From assembly GCA_002205965.3 (NCBI GenBank), contig NADL03000691.1, forward strand, positions 558,001 through 622,000: a stretch of 64,000 bases of DNA, given 5' to 3'. The notes beneath the pieces were generated by a model. It was not told the origin of the DNA. It made no database searches and saw nothing but the letters and a program-made list of their open reading frames with translations. The DNA is from Kappaphycus alvarezii. Its lineage: Eukaryota; Rhodophyta; Florideophyceae; Gigartinales; Solieriaceae. The translations under genes and the position numbers were made by a program. Positions within the stretch are counted from its first letter, which is position 1. Every line of letters starts with the position of its first letter. Below, in pieces: positions 45,986 to 55,983 of the stretch.

Positions 45986-46461
45986 TTACTTCTTTTCCGT
46001 TTCCGTGTCAACGAATAGATAAGTCTGGGTGTCTTCGTCTCAGCAGACTGCGCTGATAATCCAATCCCCTTCTCGCCCCCTATCGTTCACGCGCCGATCA
46101 TGCTGGGATTCCGTGAGACCGAGTTGAAAAACTTTCTCACGAGTAACCTCGTCACAGACGCAAGGAGCCACATAATCTGCGATGTGGGTTCATGAGAGAC
46201 CGAGGAACTCCTGACGCGAGACGCGGTACGGATAGATTCTATAGGAGTTGGCATGGATGACGAAAGGGTCCGCTCCTCCCTACCGATGAAAAGAACTTTT
46301 TTAATGTCAGGACGCTCCGACAAAAACCGCATCAGATTTGCCCTTTCCGCCAGAGGAGGCTCCTTTGCGCCGGGGATGACTCGCGTTGCCTTAGCGGCAA
46401 TGTTCTTGCGAGGGGCACGACCGCCAGATCTCAAACGAGCAAGCTGCTTCGTTCGAGCCAT
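45986..46461 (-). pseudogene. Antisense gene with a histone-H3-like N-terminal tail inside gypsy-1, copy B
   Basis: A minus-strand ATG (46459-46461) begins MARTKQLARLRSGGRAPRKN and continues IAAKATRVIPG, without the stop seen in copy A. Position by position against H3 ([20 protein letters not shown]), 13 of the 19 residues after Met up to Asn match, with Lys9 to Leu and Lys14 to Arg. It continues KEPPLAERANLMRFLSERPD, then a frame change near 46265 leads to SYRIYPYRVSRQEFL-type sequence and an end at TETEKK (45986). One in-frame TGA precedes the last 17 codons in both copies. The body does not match the H3 globular domain. It may be a captured host gene or an H3-tail mimic. Confidence 0.5.
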
Positions 46462-46937
46462 TAAGAAAAGAGAGTAAAAGGAAGGAGTTGCGAATGTGCT
46501 GAGCGGTCAAAGAGTTACAGGACGGAGAATAAATCACCGAGCAAGGGGAGATGCGGAGAAGTAAAGAGGGTTCCGAGTCAGTTTTGAGTGGTTGAAAATG
46601 ACAAAAAGAGTAATGAAAGCTTCAAAAGGGTCTTGGTTTGTTGAGATGCTGAGAGACGAGAACAGGTTGACAGACTCTAAAGAATATGGGACCTCCGAGC
46701 GTATACCGGCCGTTTTTACCATCTCGGTCGTTCTCCCGCCTTAAATTGAACGGTTGAGTGCGTTGAGATGTTGGAGGTGGACTGGATTAGATGGGAGAGG
46801 AGTCGTGGAGTAGGAGTGAGCTGGGCGTGAAGAGCGGTGGTGAGAAGGCCTTCTATGGTGAGGTATGAGCTGGAGTCTGCTGAGCTGGAGTCCGTTATTA
46901 TCTTGTGTCGCCCGTGGCTCCCGATGAGTGGGGGGCG

Positions 46938-47216
46938 TGTCGCGCGAGTTTTGTGTCGTGCGATGGTCATAGTCGCTAGTTGATTGGCCCGTTGTGCTCG
47001 TAGAGTATACAGAGCTACTGTACACTGTACGAGCGAGATGTAGGCTCGCACACTGTGCAGTAGTAGTTTACACTGCACTTGCACTGTACACGAGTAGAAA
47101 CCCCGGACCGGGTGCTCCTATAAGAGGACGAGAGGGCTGCCGGAATGTAGGGGGAAGGGGAAGCAGATTCTTCTTGGCCCAAAGAGGAAGGGTAAACAGA
47201 AAAACCAAGCATCACA
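46938..47216 (+). repeat. 3' LTR of gypsy-1, copy B
   Basis: 279 bp from TGTCG to GCATCACA, preceded by GAGTGGGGGGCG as a possible polypurine tract. Both palindrome units are present. Confidence 0.9.
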
Positions 47217-50200
47217 CATACTAGTTCGAAATTTAGGTTTATTCTTTATACCTACAGTACAGCATTTGTCAGTTGCAATGACTCATTATACGCCGTTGGG
47301 TCATTTTTTTGCATAGACCTATATGTCCTGTTTTATATATTGGGACATGTTGAGGCACAGGCACTGTAAGCGTACTGTCAGCAGTGCTGTGCTGTCGCTC
47401 GACTCGCGCCGCCGTACTTTAGCCCGACCTCCTCGCGTCCTACTCCGCGAGGAGGCAAGAAGGAATTGTTCAGTAAACCGCTAACCGCATTGCTGATATC
47501 CTTCCCTCTCGCTCCAAACCTTCACACCTTTGCTCTTCATTATCATTCGCTTTATCCTCGCACACTCTCCTTCCAAAGAGCTTGACCTCTTTGTGTGTCC
47601 CAGTGATCACGCAGTTGCGCCACAGAACAAGCCTCTGTAGTCTGCACAGAGTATCCAGACACCTACAGGTACCACTCCAAAATTTACCTTTGATCTTCAA
47701 TAACTTCGTTCTAGCTTTCTTTGCTTTGCTCTGTATCTGGTCGATCTACTGCTCTATGGTCTACTTTCTTTTGCTCAGGATTTTACCTACGATCCTATAC
47801 GCTCTACAGGTCTCCGCTTTTTTGCTCGAAAAGTTATTGATCTATCGCTACTTAGCAGTTCTGGGAATAATTTTTCTAAAATCTTCTGTTCCATGTTTTA
47901 CGGTTCTACCATTTTGCTCTGTACTTATTTTCTGTTCTACAGATGTACTAAATCAATATCTCTTGTCCTCTTTCATTTGATTTTTCTCGGCTATCCTGCA
48001 AGGTAGGATTCCTCAGTCACCCGGAATCCTAATATTTAAATAATACAGCGATTTATGTGATCTAATCGTAAGTTATTAAAACGAGGGGCTATGAATGAAG
48101 CACGACCAAAACTTTGCTTGGCGGAAGACAAGTATAAGCGCCTAGAAAGGCGATCATTTTTTAAAGCAATGAACTACCCTCTATTTTCCTTGTATTTTCC
48201 TTCTTACATCAAATTAATTCAGAATTATTGTTGATCATAAAGTATAAACATTAACAACATTCTCAGTAATTTGTAACGTAGATGCTGCGACATGGTATTA
48301 ATACAAAATCAAAGAACTCTAAAACTTCTCTCTACTCGCACGAAACCAACCCCATGAACCTCAATTCAATACTAGGGAGTGAATGGAGCTTGTTTACTGA
48401 AAACCATGCGAAGATTGAAGATTGAAACATTAATTTTCATTCGAATCTCAATATAGGGGGGAACGATTTGGTTCTTTATTTTTTGAAAAGTGAGGTTCGG
48501 CTATCCCCCGGTGTACGCTAGACATGTTCAGGGTAATGGGTCATGTGATTCTTGTGCCGAAATGGCTGACTCGAAGCCTGCCAGCAGGCATCATGCATTA
48601 GACATCACTGCTGCTACAGCATACCATCTCAATATTACATGCATATCTCACTACTATGTCGAAGAAGAGAATTTTCTCACTCGATTGATACCCGAGGGAT
48701 ACAGTGTGTGAGATAGATACAACAACTGTTGGAATACTGCAATGCTATAGCCCGAAAGTTGAAAACTGTTCTTTACAGCTTTAGTGACGTGGTGATTTTT
48801 TTTTATTTTTATAACCTTCCCGCATTGAACGCTTCCTCATAACTTTCAGCCCTTCTCCAATTATTCCCGCATTTGTTCGGGCTTCTGCGAATCGAAATTT
48901 AGCGAGATCACCATCTTACCATATCTTGACAGAGAATGAAGGCTGTTACCAAAATGACGAAGGAGATGGTCATGCGGCCGAAGCAGAAGGAATGCATAAA
49001 TTAGTGAACAGCTGGATATATTTAGGAGATCTGCAGACGGAGCGAGTGCAACCTTTTATCCTGCAGTATGAAGGTTTTGATGCAAAGGCACGCTGCAGCA
49101 GCCGTCCCGTCCAATGCAGCCTGTCTGATGGCTGCCCGTAAGGTGACTGTTTAGGGAGTGTAGTCCCTTTCCAATTACTGTGTCGGTATACCGTTTTGAG
49201 TACACCCCTTTCGGTTAATAGCCACCACTGCCTCTATATTAATAAAGCGCGAAAGCTTTCGCCTCCTTTTCGAGTCGATTGCGGTTGTCTGGAAAATTAC
49301 AGGATAGATCTAATATATATTTTCCAAGAGTAAAACCCCTGTACTTGTCCCCTGTTCCCTGTAGAGCTGTAAATACCTTTATACGCTAGGGCCATGAGTG
49401 GGCCGTTGTGCATCTTTTAGAGTCGAAGTCATGTAGTGTATATACTTCCACACCTTGTAGACGCTCAAGAAGTGATCACCAGCACCCAAGGGGTGAGTTT
49501 TGATAGATTCAGTACCATGGACTAGTTTTGCGCTACAAAAAAAGGGGAGTGATGGGGTAGTTGAATTCGTCGTCTGACACTTCTAGCGGGATGAGTCTAA
49601 CCAGAGCACAAAACATGAAAATAGGAAATGGGGGAACAAAGGGGCTTCATTTGTTGTTTCACATAAGCTGACTGATACCAGCCAATTGTATGATAGCTTG
49701 CATGTACATGAAAGGTGTTATTACTGAAGATAGAAGAGGGGAAAGTTTATGAAGTTGAATATTTGGGCAGGAGTATCATTCCTGAAGGCCAGGAATAGGA
49801 ACATGGGATGCCTCAATTTTTGAAAGATATGGTCGGTTGCCGCACAGAATACCCTAGAGGATGACCAGTAGTACCTCTTACTTTTCCCTAAAATTTCTCA
49901 AAGTGAGGTCAGTTGTTCCTGAATGGATTAAGCATAATAGATGTAAGCTTACACAAAAGGGAATTGAGCAACTCACCCAGATCTCCCTAGCTGCATATCC
50001 CAAAGAATCTCGCCTAAGAAATTAGACTTACAGTACAATAATTGCAGTAACCAGGTTGAATGCCCCAACTTCGGATCACAAATGATGTATTGGCCACGAG
50101 TTGTAGCTGTTTTCGTAAGCAGGGAATACAGTACAACGCCTCAACTCCGTATGTGCCAGATCGTTGCGGTGGACACAACTAAATTATGCATTTACGATAT

Positions 50201-50320
50201 TGATGGAAGCAGTTCGTACTGGAGCGCGAAGAACTGCGACATTCATACGTAAATCTGTCGAGAGTATTTCAAGAAAAGATCTATACGAAATTGAAGGAGA
50301 GGTTATGATAATGCGATGGG
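47217..50320. other. Repeat-rich gene-free spacer, copy B (part 1)
   Basis: Counterpart of 18988-21960, interrupted by a solo LTR. It contains M2 (48563-48625), a composite M1/M2 repeat (49080-49355) and no supportable gene. Confidence 0.6.
47348..47624. mobile_element. Solo LTR private to copy B
   Basis: 277 bp starting TGTTGAGGCAC and ending GCGCCACA, flanked by GGACA and GAACA. Copy A shows the uninterrupted site TTGGAACAAGCC at about 19112. TG...CA ends, a 5-bp near-perfect duplication and an empty allele indicate an LTR left by recombination. No internal sequence or coding frame remains, and the parent family is not otherwise present in the window. Confidence 0.8.
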
Positions 50321-50325
50321 TAACC
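50321..50325 (+). repeat. Target-site duplication of gypsy-3, left (TAACC)
   Basis: TAACC precedes the 5' LTR and recurs at 57838-57842. The empty site in copy A reads GGGTAACCATTATCG with one TAACC (21960-21964). Confidence 0.92.
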
Positions 50326-51045
50326 TGATGTGCGCAAATTCGCGCAAGAAAAAAAATCTAGATGAGGACCATGATTGTATACAGTATCGGAATTGGGAAG
50401 ATATTTTTACAGTTTTTGAATTTGCAAGATATTTTTAATTTGGGTGAGTGTGGCAAATTCATCGGTTGATTTTTTTTCATTTTAGGACACGCTGTCATAG
50501 TAGATGTCAGTACAGTTCCAGGTTGTGGGTGATACTACAAGTAGCTCTGAAAGGTCTATATAATGGCCACATCAATTCCCACCCCTGGCCGATGGGTGGC
50601 TGGCATGGGTATGGCACCTAGATATTTACCTTGAGGAAATATCTTCTAATAGTCTCTCTGGTTCACACGATTACCGTGAATACATTTTATGGTTATTAGT
50701 ATGTTTGTTTGAGACTTTTAGGGTAGCCAAAAGTCTATATAAGCCGAGTAAACTGCTTCCTTTAGTGGAGGTGAAGCAAGTTGGCAGACAACTTCAAGCC
50801 AAGTCCCGAGTAGTAGGAAGTTGAGAGTCAACTTCAGACCCAAGAACACTTTTTCTTACGCTGGTCGCAGAGCGTCAGTGGTAGACTCTGCCCCTTTTAT
50901 ACTTGCTTGTAGCTTCCTCAACTCTCTTTATACACTCCCTTTTATTCGTTCAACAATACCACGGCAGCACTTTTGTCGCTCGCAACACCTCCTTCTCAGG
51001 GTAATTGGTTCTGAGGATCTCTTCCCCGCCGATTTACCCCTATCA
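50326..51045 (+). repeat. 5' LTR of gypsy-3
   Basis: 720 bp. It differs from the 3' LTR by a few small indels (an A-run, a CTT insertion, a CC region near the end) and very few substitutions. Confidence 0.95.
50736..50743 (+). promoter_or_regulatory. TATA box in gypsy-3 5' LTR
   Basis: TATATAAG in a GTCTATATAAGCC context, about 310 bp before the LTR end; the same box lies at 57524-57531 in the 3' LTR. It is a probable core promoter for the element RNA. Confidence 0.55.
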
Positions 51046-51133
51046 TTTGGTACTCTTGTGGAGGGGGTTGCACCCGAGGTATTCGAGTTGAGCAGTAGTA
51101 AGGAACACTTCGGGGGATTTCTTTTCTGTAATC

Positions 51134-51738
51134 ATGGATCTCAACGCTGCTCGTATAACGTTCACAGGGGCAAGACTGAAGACGTTGAGGAGTTTCTTTA
51201 CACATATGTCAACGTTGTGATGCGAGAGAAGGGCGATGAAGAGAAGGCCGCAAGTATCTTCGCCTATCTTCATGGTGACGCAAAGCACAAATATAAGTCC
51301 AAGTTTATCGACGGGTGGTCTCTTAACGGGAATGGGCGTAACTTCGGTGAGGTATGTGAGTGGCTTGTGAAAGAGTATGCTAAGGAGGTAGAACCAGATG
51401 AGATGATTCGTACCGCCATAGAGGCCCGGCTCAACTTCGACGATTTGTTAAGCTCATTGGTGTACTTGTGTGATCTTTATGAAAAGGCTGGGTTCAACGC
51501 CCAAGCCAAGTACGGAATGCTGCGTAAGGCGGCTATGGGGGATAAGCGGCTCTCCGATTTCCTCCTCATCAAGGGCCCTCACACTTTTGATGAACTGAAG
51601 GGTACCATAGTAGAATTTGTCAAAAATTCGGAGACGTTTCAGTCACTGAGTGAGGTACCGAGGGAAACCCGCACATCGATGTCTATCGTACATCCTGAAA
51701 AAATTATCAAAGGCCGGCTACTAGTGCAGCGGCATTAG
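51134..51738 (+). pseudogene. Gypsy-3 gag (capsid part), frame-interrupted
   Basis: The first ATG after the LTR (51134) opens MDLNAARITFTG; the main Gag frame joins after a shift near 51170, at a GGGG run. It then runs openly through DVEEFLYTYVNVVMREKGDE, ASIFAYLHGDAKHKYKSKF, LVYLCDLYEKAGFNAQAKYG and FDELKGTIVEFVKNSE to a TAG at 51736. The capsid-like helical sequence matches the gypsy-1 gag in block order. Near its end an A6 run (51698-51703) marks a second shift into the knuckle/protease frame. I chose 51134 because it is the first ATG after the LTR and resembles the gypsy-1 gag start position. Confidence 0.8.
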
Positions 51739-51739
51739 A

Positions 51740-52805
51740 ATCTGTCAGGAGCGATGTCAAAAACTTGGAAGAAAGGTTGGAAACCCGATTCGATAATCGA
51801 CTTGACATGATAACCTCGCAGTTGGAAAGCCTTACTCTTACCATTAAGAAGAACCAGTCTGGGGCCCCTAAGGCCGCAGAAGTCTGTTCTTACTGTCACA
51901 AGCCTGGACACTTTGCAAACAGGTGTCCTGATAATCCACATAGAAACACTCGTTGTGCAAAGTGCGGTCGATATGGGCATCATGAAAGTAACTGCTGGTC
52001 TAAAGACAACAGAAGAGCAAATTTATCGGAAGCGAGGAGTGAGTCAGGACCAGAGGTGAAAATCTTACAAAATAGAAGGGATCAAAGGTTGACGGATGCC
52101 GGTAACGTATCCATCGCTGAAGAGATTAGTCAAGTCAATGTGACAAAAAGGGATGGGGAAGGGAACATTTTATCGAAGAAACCTAGGCTAGAGTATGGAA
52201 TGCTGGAGCATATCCCAGCACCTGTACCTCCTCGAACCAAGAGGTCTGATCAAGTTGTTCCAGGAGTGGGAGTCACTCCGGCCAAGAAGACGAAAAAGAG
52301 TAAGAAAGTTAAGAGTATCTCTAAGGACGTACTAGAGTATGTGAAGAGGTACAATTTGGTGGCTGAGCTTGCATCGGCCCCAACTGGGATAACGTTTGGT
52401 CAACTTTTGAGGGGCGACGCAGAGGATGCGAGAAAAGAACTCAAAAAAATTATCAGGTCTAATAAGTCCGCTAAGGGTAAGAAACTGTTTCTTCAATCGG
52501 CCTCGACAGCACCAAGACGTCTTAAGCTGGTACCAGTCAAAGTATTGGGTATGAAAACCCAAGCTCTCTTCGATTCGGGTGCTGTTCCAAACCTCATTTC
52601 AGAAACTTTGGTGACAGATCTAGGTCTCGAAATTACTCCAACGACTCGAAAAATAACTGTAGCGGATGGAACCGTCTCAAAATGCATGGGCACTGTTGAC
52701 AAGGTTTCCGTGTTCTTTGGGGACTCTAAAGTTGATGTAGACTTTCTTGTCATGCCGGATCTCCCTTTCGATGCAATCATTGGCTGCCCTACATGGAAAG
52801 ACTAG
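51740..52805 (+). CDS. Gypsy-3 nucleocapsid knuckles and protease
   Basis: An open frame of about 350 codons continues from gag after a frame change. Two canonical CCHC knuckles (CSYCHKPGHFANRC and CAKCGRYGHHESNC) lie near 51885-51995. A Lys-rich stretch follows (KKTKKSKKVKSISKD). The aspartic protease lies near 52500-52800, with ALFDSGAVPNLIS as active site, VTVADGT in the flap region and FDAIIGCPTW as the final hydrophobic-Gly block. All catalytic residues are present. The frame ends in TAG just after the last block, where a one-base change would continue into the linker. Knuckles bind element RNA; the protease cleaves the polyprotein. Confidence 0.88.
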
Positions 52806-53312
52806 GACATGCATTGACTTGGGCAACCAAATGGTTTCAGTTAATATTGACGGCAGAACCGTGAAGATGCCCCTGGATTTCGACAAAAGCACGCATCCTG
52901 AAGATTTAAAAGAAACGGACAGTGAAGATTTCACTTCTAGCTATGACAGCGAAGATTCGGAACCAACTAACACTTTCGGAAGTGGAAAAGGGTACCCTCG
53001 GGGGTTAATGAACATGGCATGGGACGATTATGATTCCGGGTTTGAAACAGATGACGACTGGATTCTAGGATAAGTTTGAAACCCGAATGTGTTTCTTTTT
53101 GCGATGATATCGAATCAAAGGACAGAATTCGGAGCATGAAAGAAGATTACCTTTGCAAAGAAAATAAGAATACGTCGAATTCCATATATGAAGATGTGAG
53201 CACGACGGAAGAGGTCCTTCAAAATATTGAGGTTGAGGATCAAGAAGAAAAAGGGCGCCAAATGGCAGAAATCCAAGGAAAAGTGCAGCACCTTCCCGCC
53301 CCGCCTCACTGA
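52747..53312 (+). pseudogene. Gypsy-3 acidic linker between protease and reverse transcriptase
   Basis: Two open pieces in different frames (to 53073 and 53076-53312) give TCIDLGNQMVSVNIDGRTVK, then acidic sequence (SEDFTSSYDSEDSEPTN, DDYDSGFETDDDW) and SIYEDVSTTEEVLQNIEVED. No domain is recognised. By position it is the spacer linking protease and reverse transcriptase, and gypsy-1 has a similar region (14000-14250). A single TAA separates the pieces. Confidence 0.55.
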
Positions 53313-53323
53313 AAATATCCGAC

Positions 53324-54085
53324 ATGTTAACATCTTCCGAAGTAATTGCATGGAGCGTTTCAGATTTAAGACAAGCAAGTGTACCGGTTACTCACTCGTT
53401 CGAACTTACCGACACTCAACCGATTTACCACAAGCCTAGACGTCAACCGCCAAAATATGACCAATTTATCTCAGAAAATGTTACAAGTATGCTGAAAAAT
53501 GATATTATTCGACCAGTTTCATCCCCATGGTCGTTTCCAGTTGTGGTCGCACCAAAGAAGGATGGAAAGCTGCGTTTTTGCGTCGATTACCGACAACTGA
53601 ACCAGAGAATGATACCCGATCGATTTCCGATTCCGAACATGGAGGAGATCCTCGAGGACCTGAAGGACGGGAGATATTTCACCTCAATTGACCTTTACAC
53701 TGGCTATTGGCAGATTCCATTGGATGAAAAATGTAAGGAAAAAACAACCTTTACCAGCAAAGCCGGTACGTTCAGGTTCGAAGTGATGCCTTTTGGTCTC
53801 ATGAATGCACCAGCTACATTCCAAAGAATGATGAACGAGGTTTTGAAAGGACTTCCATTCGCAAGAGTCTATATCGATGATGTCGTCATATTCTCAGAAA
53901 CATTGGATCAGCACATCTCGCACGTCAAGACAGTTGTGGAGAGGATATCGGAGTATAGCTTGAAAATTAAGTTGAGCAAATGCTTCTTTGCGAAAACTTC
54001 TATCCAATTACTCGGTCATATCGTCGACCAAGAGGGAATTAGAGTGGATCCAGAGAAAACGAAAAAAATAGTTGGCACCAAGGCC
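53324..54085 (+). CDS. Gypsy-3 reverse transcriptase
   Basis: About 250 uninterrupted codons with all landmark blocks: HSFELTDTQPIYHKPRRQPP, SPWSFPVVVAPKKDGKLRFC then VDYRQLN, YFTSIDLYTGYWQIPLDE, FRFEVMPFGLMNAPATFQRM, VYIDDVVIFSETLDQH, LKIKLSKCFF and LGHIVDQEGIRVDPEK. YIDD supplies two catalytic aspartates, and SIDLYTGYW the third. It ends at an A7 run (54062-54068), where the frame shifts to the connection segment. It copies the element RNA into DNA. Length and block order are normal for gypsy. Confidence 0.93.
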
Positions 54086-54767
54086 CGCTTCAAAGACGGA
54101 GGTCCGAAGCTTCTTAGGACTGGCCTCATATTACAGAAGATTTATCAAAGATTTCGCCAAGACTGCAGCACCGTTACATGCCAGCACTACGAAGAACGGA
54201 AAATTTACTGGAACAAGGAAATGGAAACTGCATTTCAGGAGCTTAAAGATAAGCTATGTGTCCCCCAGTTCTCATGTACCCAGATTTCAAGAGACCATTC
54301 GTTGTGGAGACAGATGCCTCAGAACGGTCTTTGGGTGCCGTTTTGTCCCAAAAAGATGAAAACGGAAGACTACACCCTGTTCAATTCGCAAGCCGAACTC
54401 TGAATGACGCGGAAAAAGATACTCAGTCTGCGAGAAAGAAGCGCTAGCTGTCGTCTTCGCGCTGAAAAAGTTTCGCGTATACCTTTTATCACTCGAGAAA
54501 TTTGTCTTGATAACTGATCACCAGGCACTTAAAACAGCATTCCAAAAGAAGGATGTACATCACCGCTTGGCCCGATGGCTCGACATTTTCGCAGAATATC
54601 GGTTTGAAATTGTGTATAGACCCGGACGCAATAATCAGCCTGCCGATTACCTATCCCGCTTGAGGGACGCACTGATTCCAAATGAAAAAGCTTCGGAGGA
54701 CATCGTCGGAGTCGCCGAGTTGCAGTTGCGAACGATAACGAGTACGAAGCTAATATTCACGGACTGA
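54072..54767 (+). pseudogene. Gypsy-3 connection and RNase H, frame-interrupted
   Basis: Pieces in changing frames show PRPASKTEVRSFLGLASYYR with FIKDFAKTAAPLH, then VLMYPDFKRPFVVETDASER with SLGAVLSQKDENGRLHPVQF, a CEKEALAVV block in a third frame, and ITDHQALKTAFQKKDVHHRL with ARWLDIFAEYRFEIVYRPGR. The RNase H acidic residues are present (Asp in ETDAS, Glu in CEKEAL, Asp in ITDHQ). At least three frame changes in 700 bp break it. GRNNQPADYLSR marks the domain end as in other gypsy elements. Confidence 0.85.
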
Positions 54768-54790
54768 TCAAATTCCTCGATGGACTAGAA

Positions 54791-55560
54791 ATGAGAAAGG
54801 TTGATCTTGAACACCGAAATTGGGTACGCAGGAATCAAAAGGCTTTTACATTGTGGAATGGGAAACTTTTCCGGCACACTAAAGCCGGTCCCCGACTAGT
54901 GGCCCCTTTGAAAGAAAGAATGAAGATCTTGAGGACTTTCCATGATGAGCTAGGGCATTGGGATCTCGAAACAACCAAAAAATTCGTAACTGAGAGATTC
55001 TGGTGGCCCGGTATCCATAAGGACGTCTATAATTTCGTGAAAAGCTGCGACAACTGCCAAAAATTCACTCCAATACGGAAGTATAAGACACTCTAGTTTT
55101 CCAGTTTCCGGTCTCTTTGAAACCTTCTCAATTGACTTCGCGGGCCCGTTCAAGGAAACTTCTTCCGGAAACAAATATCTCCTTATAGGGGTGGAACATT
55201 TACTGGATGGCCAATAGCAGTTGCAGTCGAGGAGGCAAATGCTCAGGTGGTACTGAGATTCATCGAAAAAGAAATAATTGAACCGTTTGGTCTTCCAAAA
55301 AGGATCATCTCGGATAACGCCCTTTGTTTTACTGCAACTTCACTGCTACGTTTTTGGAAGAGAAAGGGATTCAGCTGAAGACCGTTCTCGCATACGCTCC
55401 TATGTCCAACGGGAAAGCGGAGAGGTGGTTGGAACCATCAAACAAGCAATATCGAAAACTATGTTGGAGAATGAAATCCAGTGGGAAGATGCCTAACCAA
55501 AAGTGTTATACGGCTACCGTCGAAGAAGAGGAAGAAATGGACGCTCACCATTCGAGCTAA
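54791..55560 (+). pseudogene. Gypsy-3 integrase, zinc-binding and core, frame-interrupted
   Basis: The H2C2 domain is open (54791-55096): FHDELGHWDLETTKKFVTER, FWWPGIHKDV, CDNCQ. The core then appears in several frames: GLFETFSIDFAGPF (first Asp), FTGWPIAVAVEEANAQ, FGLPKRIISDNA (second Asp) and VLAYAPMSNGKAERW (Glu). The complete DDE triad is visible, unlike gypsy-1. A stop after 55094 and frame changes near 55195 and 55320 interrupt it. The enzyme would insert the DNA copy and generate the 5-bp target duplication seen here. Confidence 0.87.
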
Positions 55561-55579
55561 TGTACGGAAGGGCTCCTAG

Positions 55580-55945
55580 AATGTTACAGAGAGACATGGA
55601 AACAATATTATCGATGAAGAGAGTAGGGAAGTTGAACTACTGGCCACCGAAGGCTGGAGATCACACCGCGCGCTAACACAGACAAGAAATAAGGATGCAG
55701 AACCTGCAGTCAGAACCTTTTCAGTTGGCTCTAAAGTACTTGTAGTACATGGAAAGCAATGCAGCAGGCTGTGAAGTGGCCGGCCTTCCAAACCAAGTAC
55801 TCGAACCCTTGCATCGTCACGGAGGAAAGACACCCGCACTATCAGCTCTGTTCAAGCTCAGGGAAGAGATCAAGGAGGGCCATCCATGCACGTCGTCTGG
55901 TCCCTTACCATCAGAGGCCTGAAGAATTCCTTCTCACACAGGACT
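55580..55945 (+). pseudogene. Gypsy-3 integrase C-terminal region
   Basis: Contains VKWPAFQTKYSNPCIVTEER and RRAIHARRLVPYHQRPEEF, parallel to KWPAF and TIHARRITPYQKR in gypsy-1, so this is the shared C-terminal part of the polyprotein. It is preceded by LTQTRNKDAEPAVRTFSVGS-type sequence in another frame. No chromodomain signature is evident. Confidence 0.65.
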
Positions 55946-55983
55946 ATGCGCAACCACGGGGCATACTCATCTTTAACTATAGA

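Larger units (their letters stand above)
39976..47216 (+). mobile_element. Ty3/gypsy-type retrotransposon gypsy-1, copy B
   Basis: LTRs 39976-40252 and 46938-47216 flank gag, protease, reverse transcriptase, RNase H, integrase and the extra 3' region. The flanks CATAA and CATAC are the same as in copy A, showing shared descent of the insertion. Many domains are better preserved than in copy A (YVDD kept, longer gag and RNase H frames). Confidence 0.92.

Noticed and set aside
51046..51070. tRNA primer-binding site just after the gypsy-3 5' LTR (TGGTACTCTTGTGG)
   Set aside because: It begins with TGG at the expected place, but I could not match it to a tRNA 3' end without a tRNA set from the host, so it is not listed as a feature.
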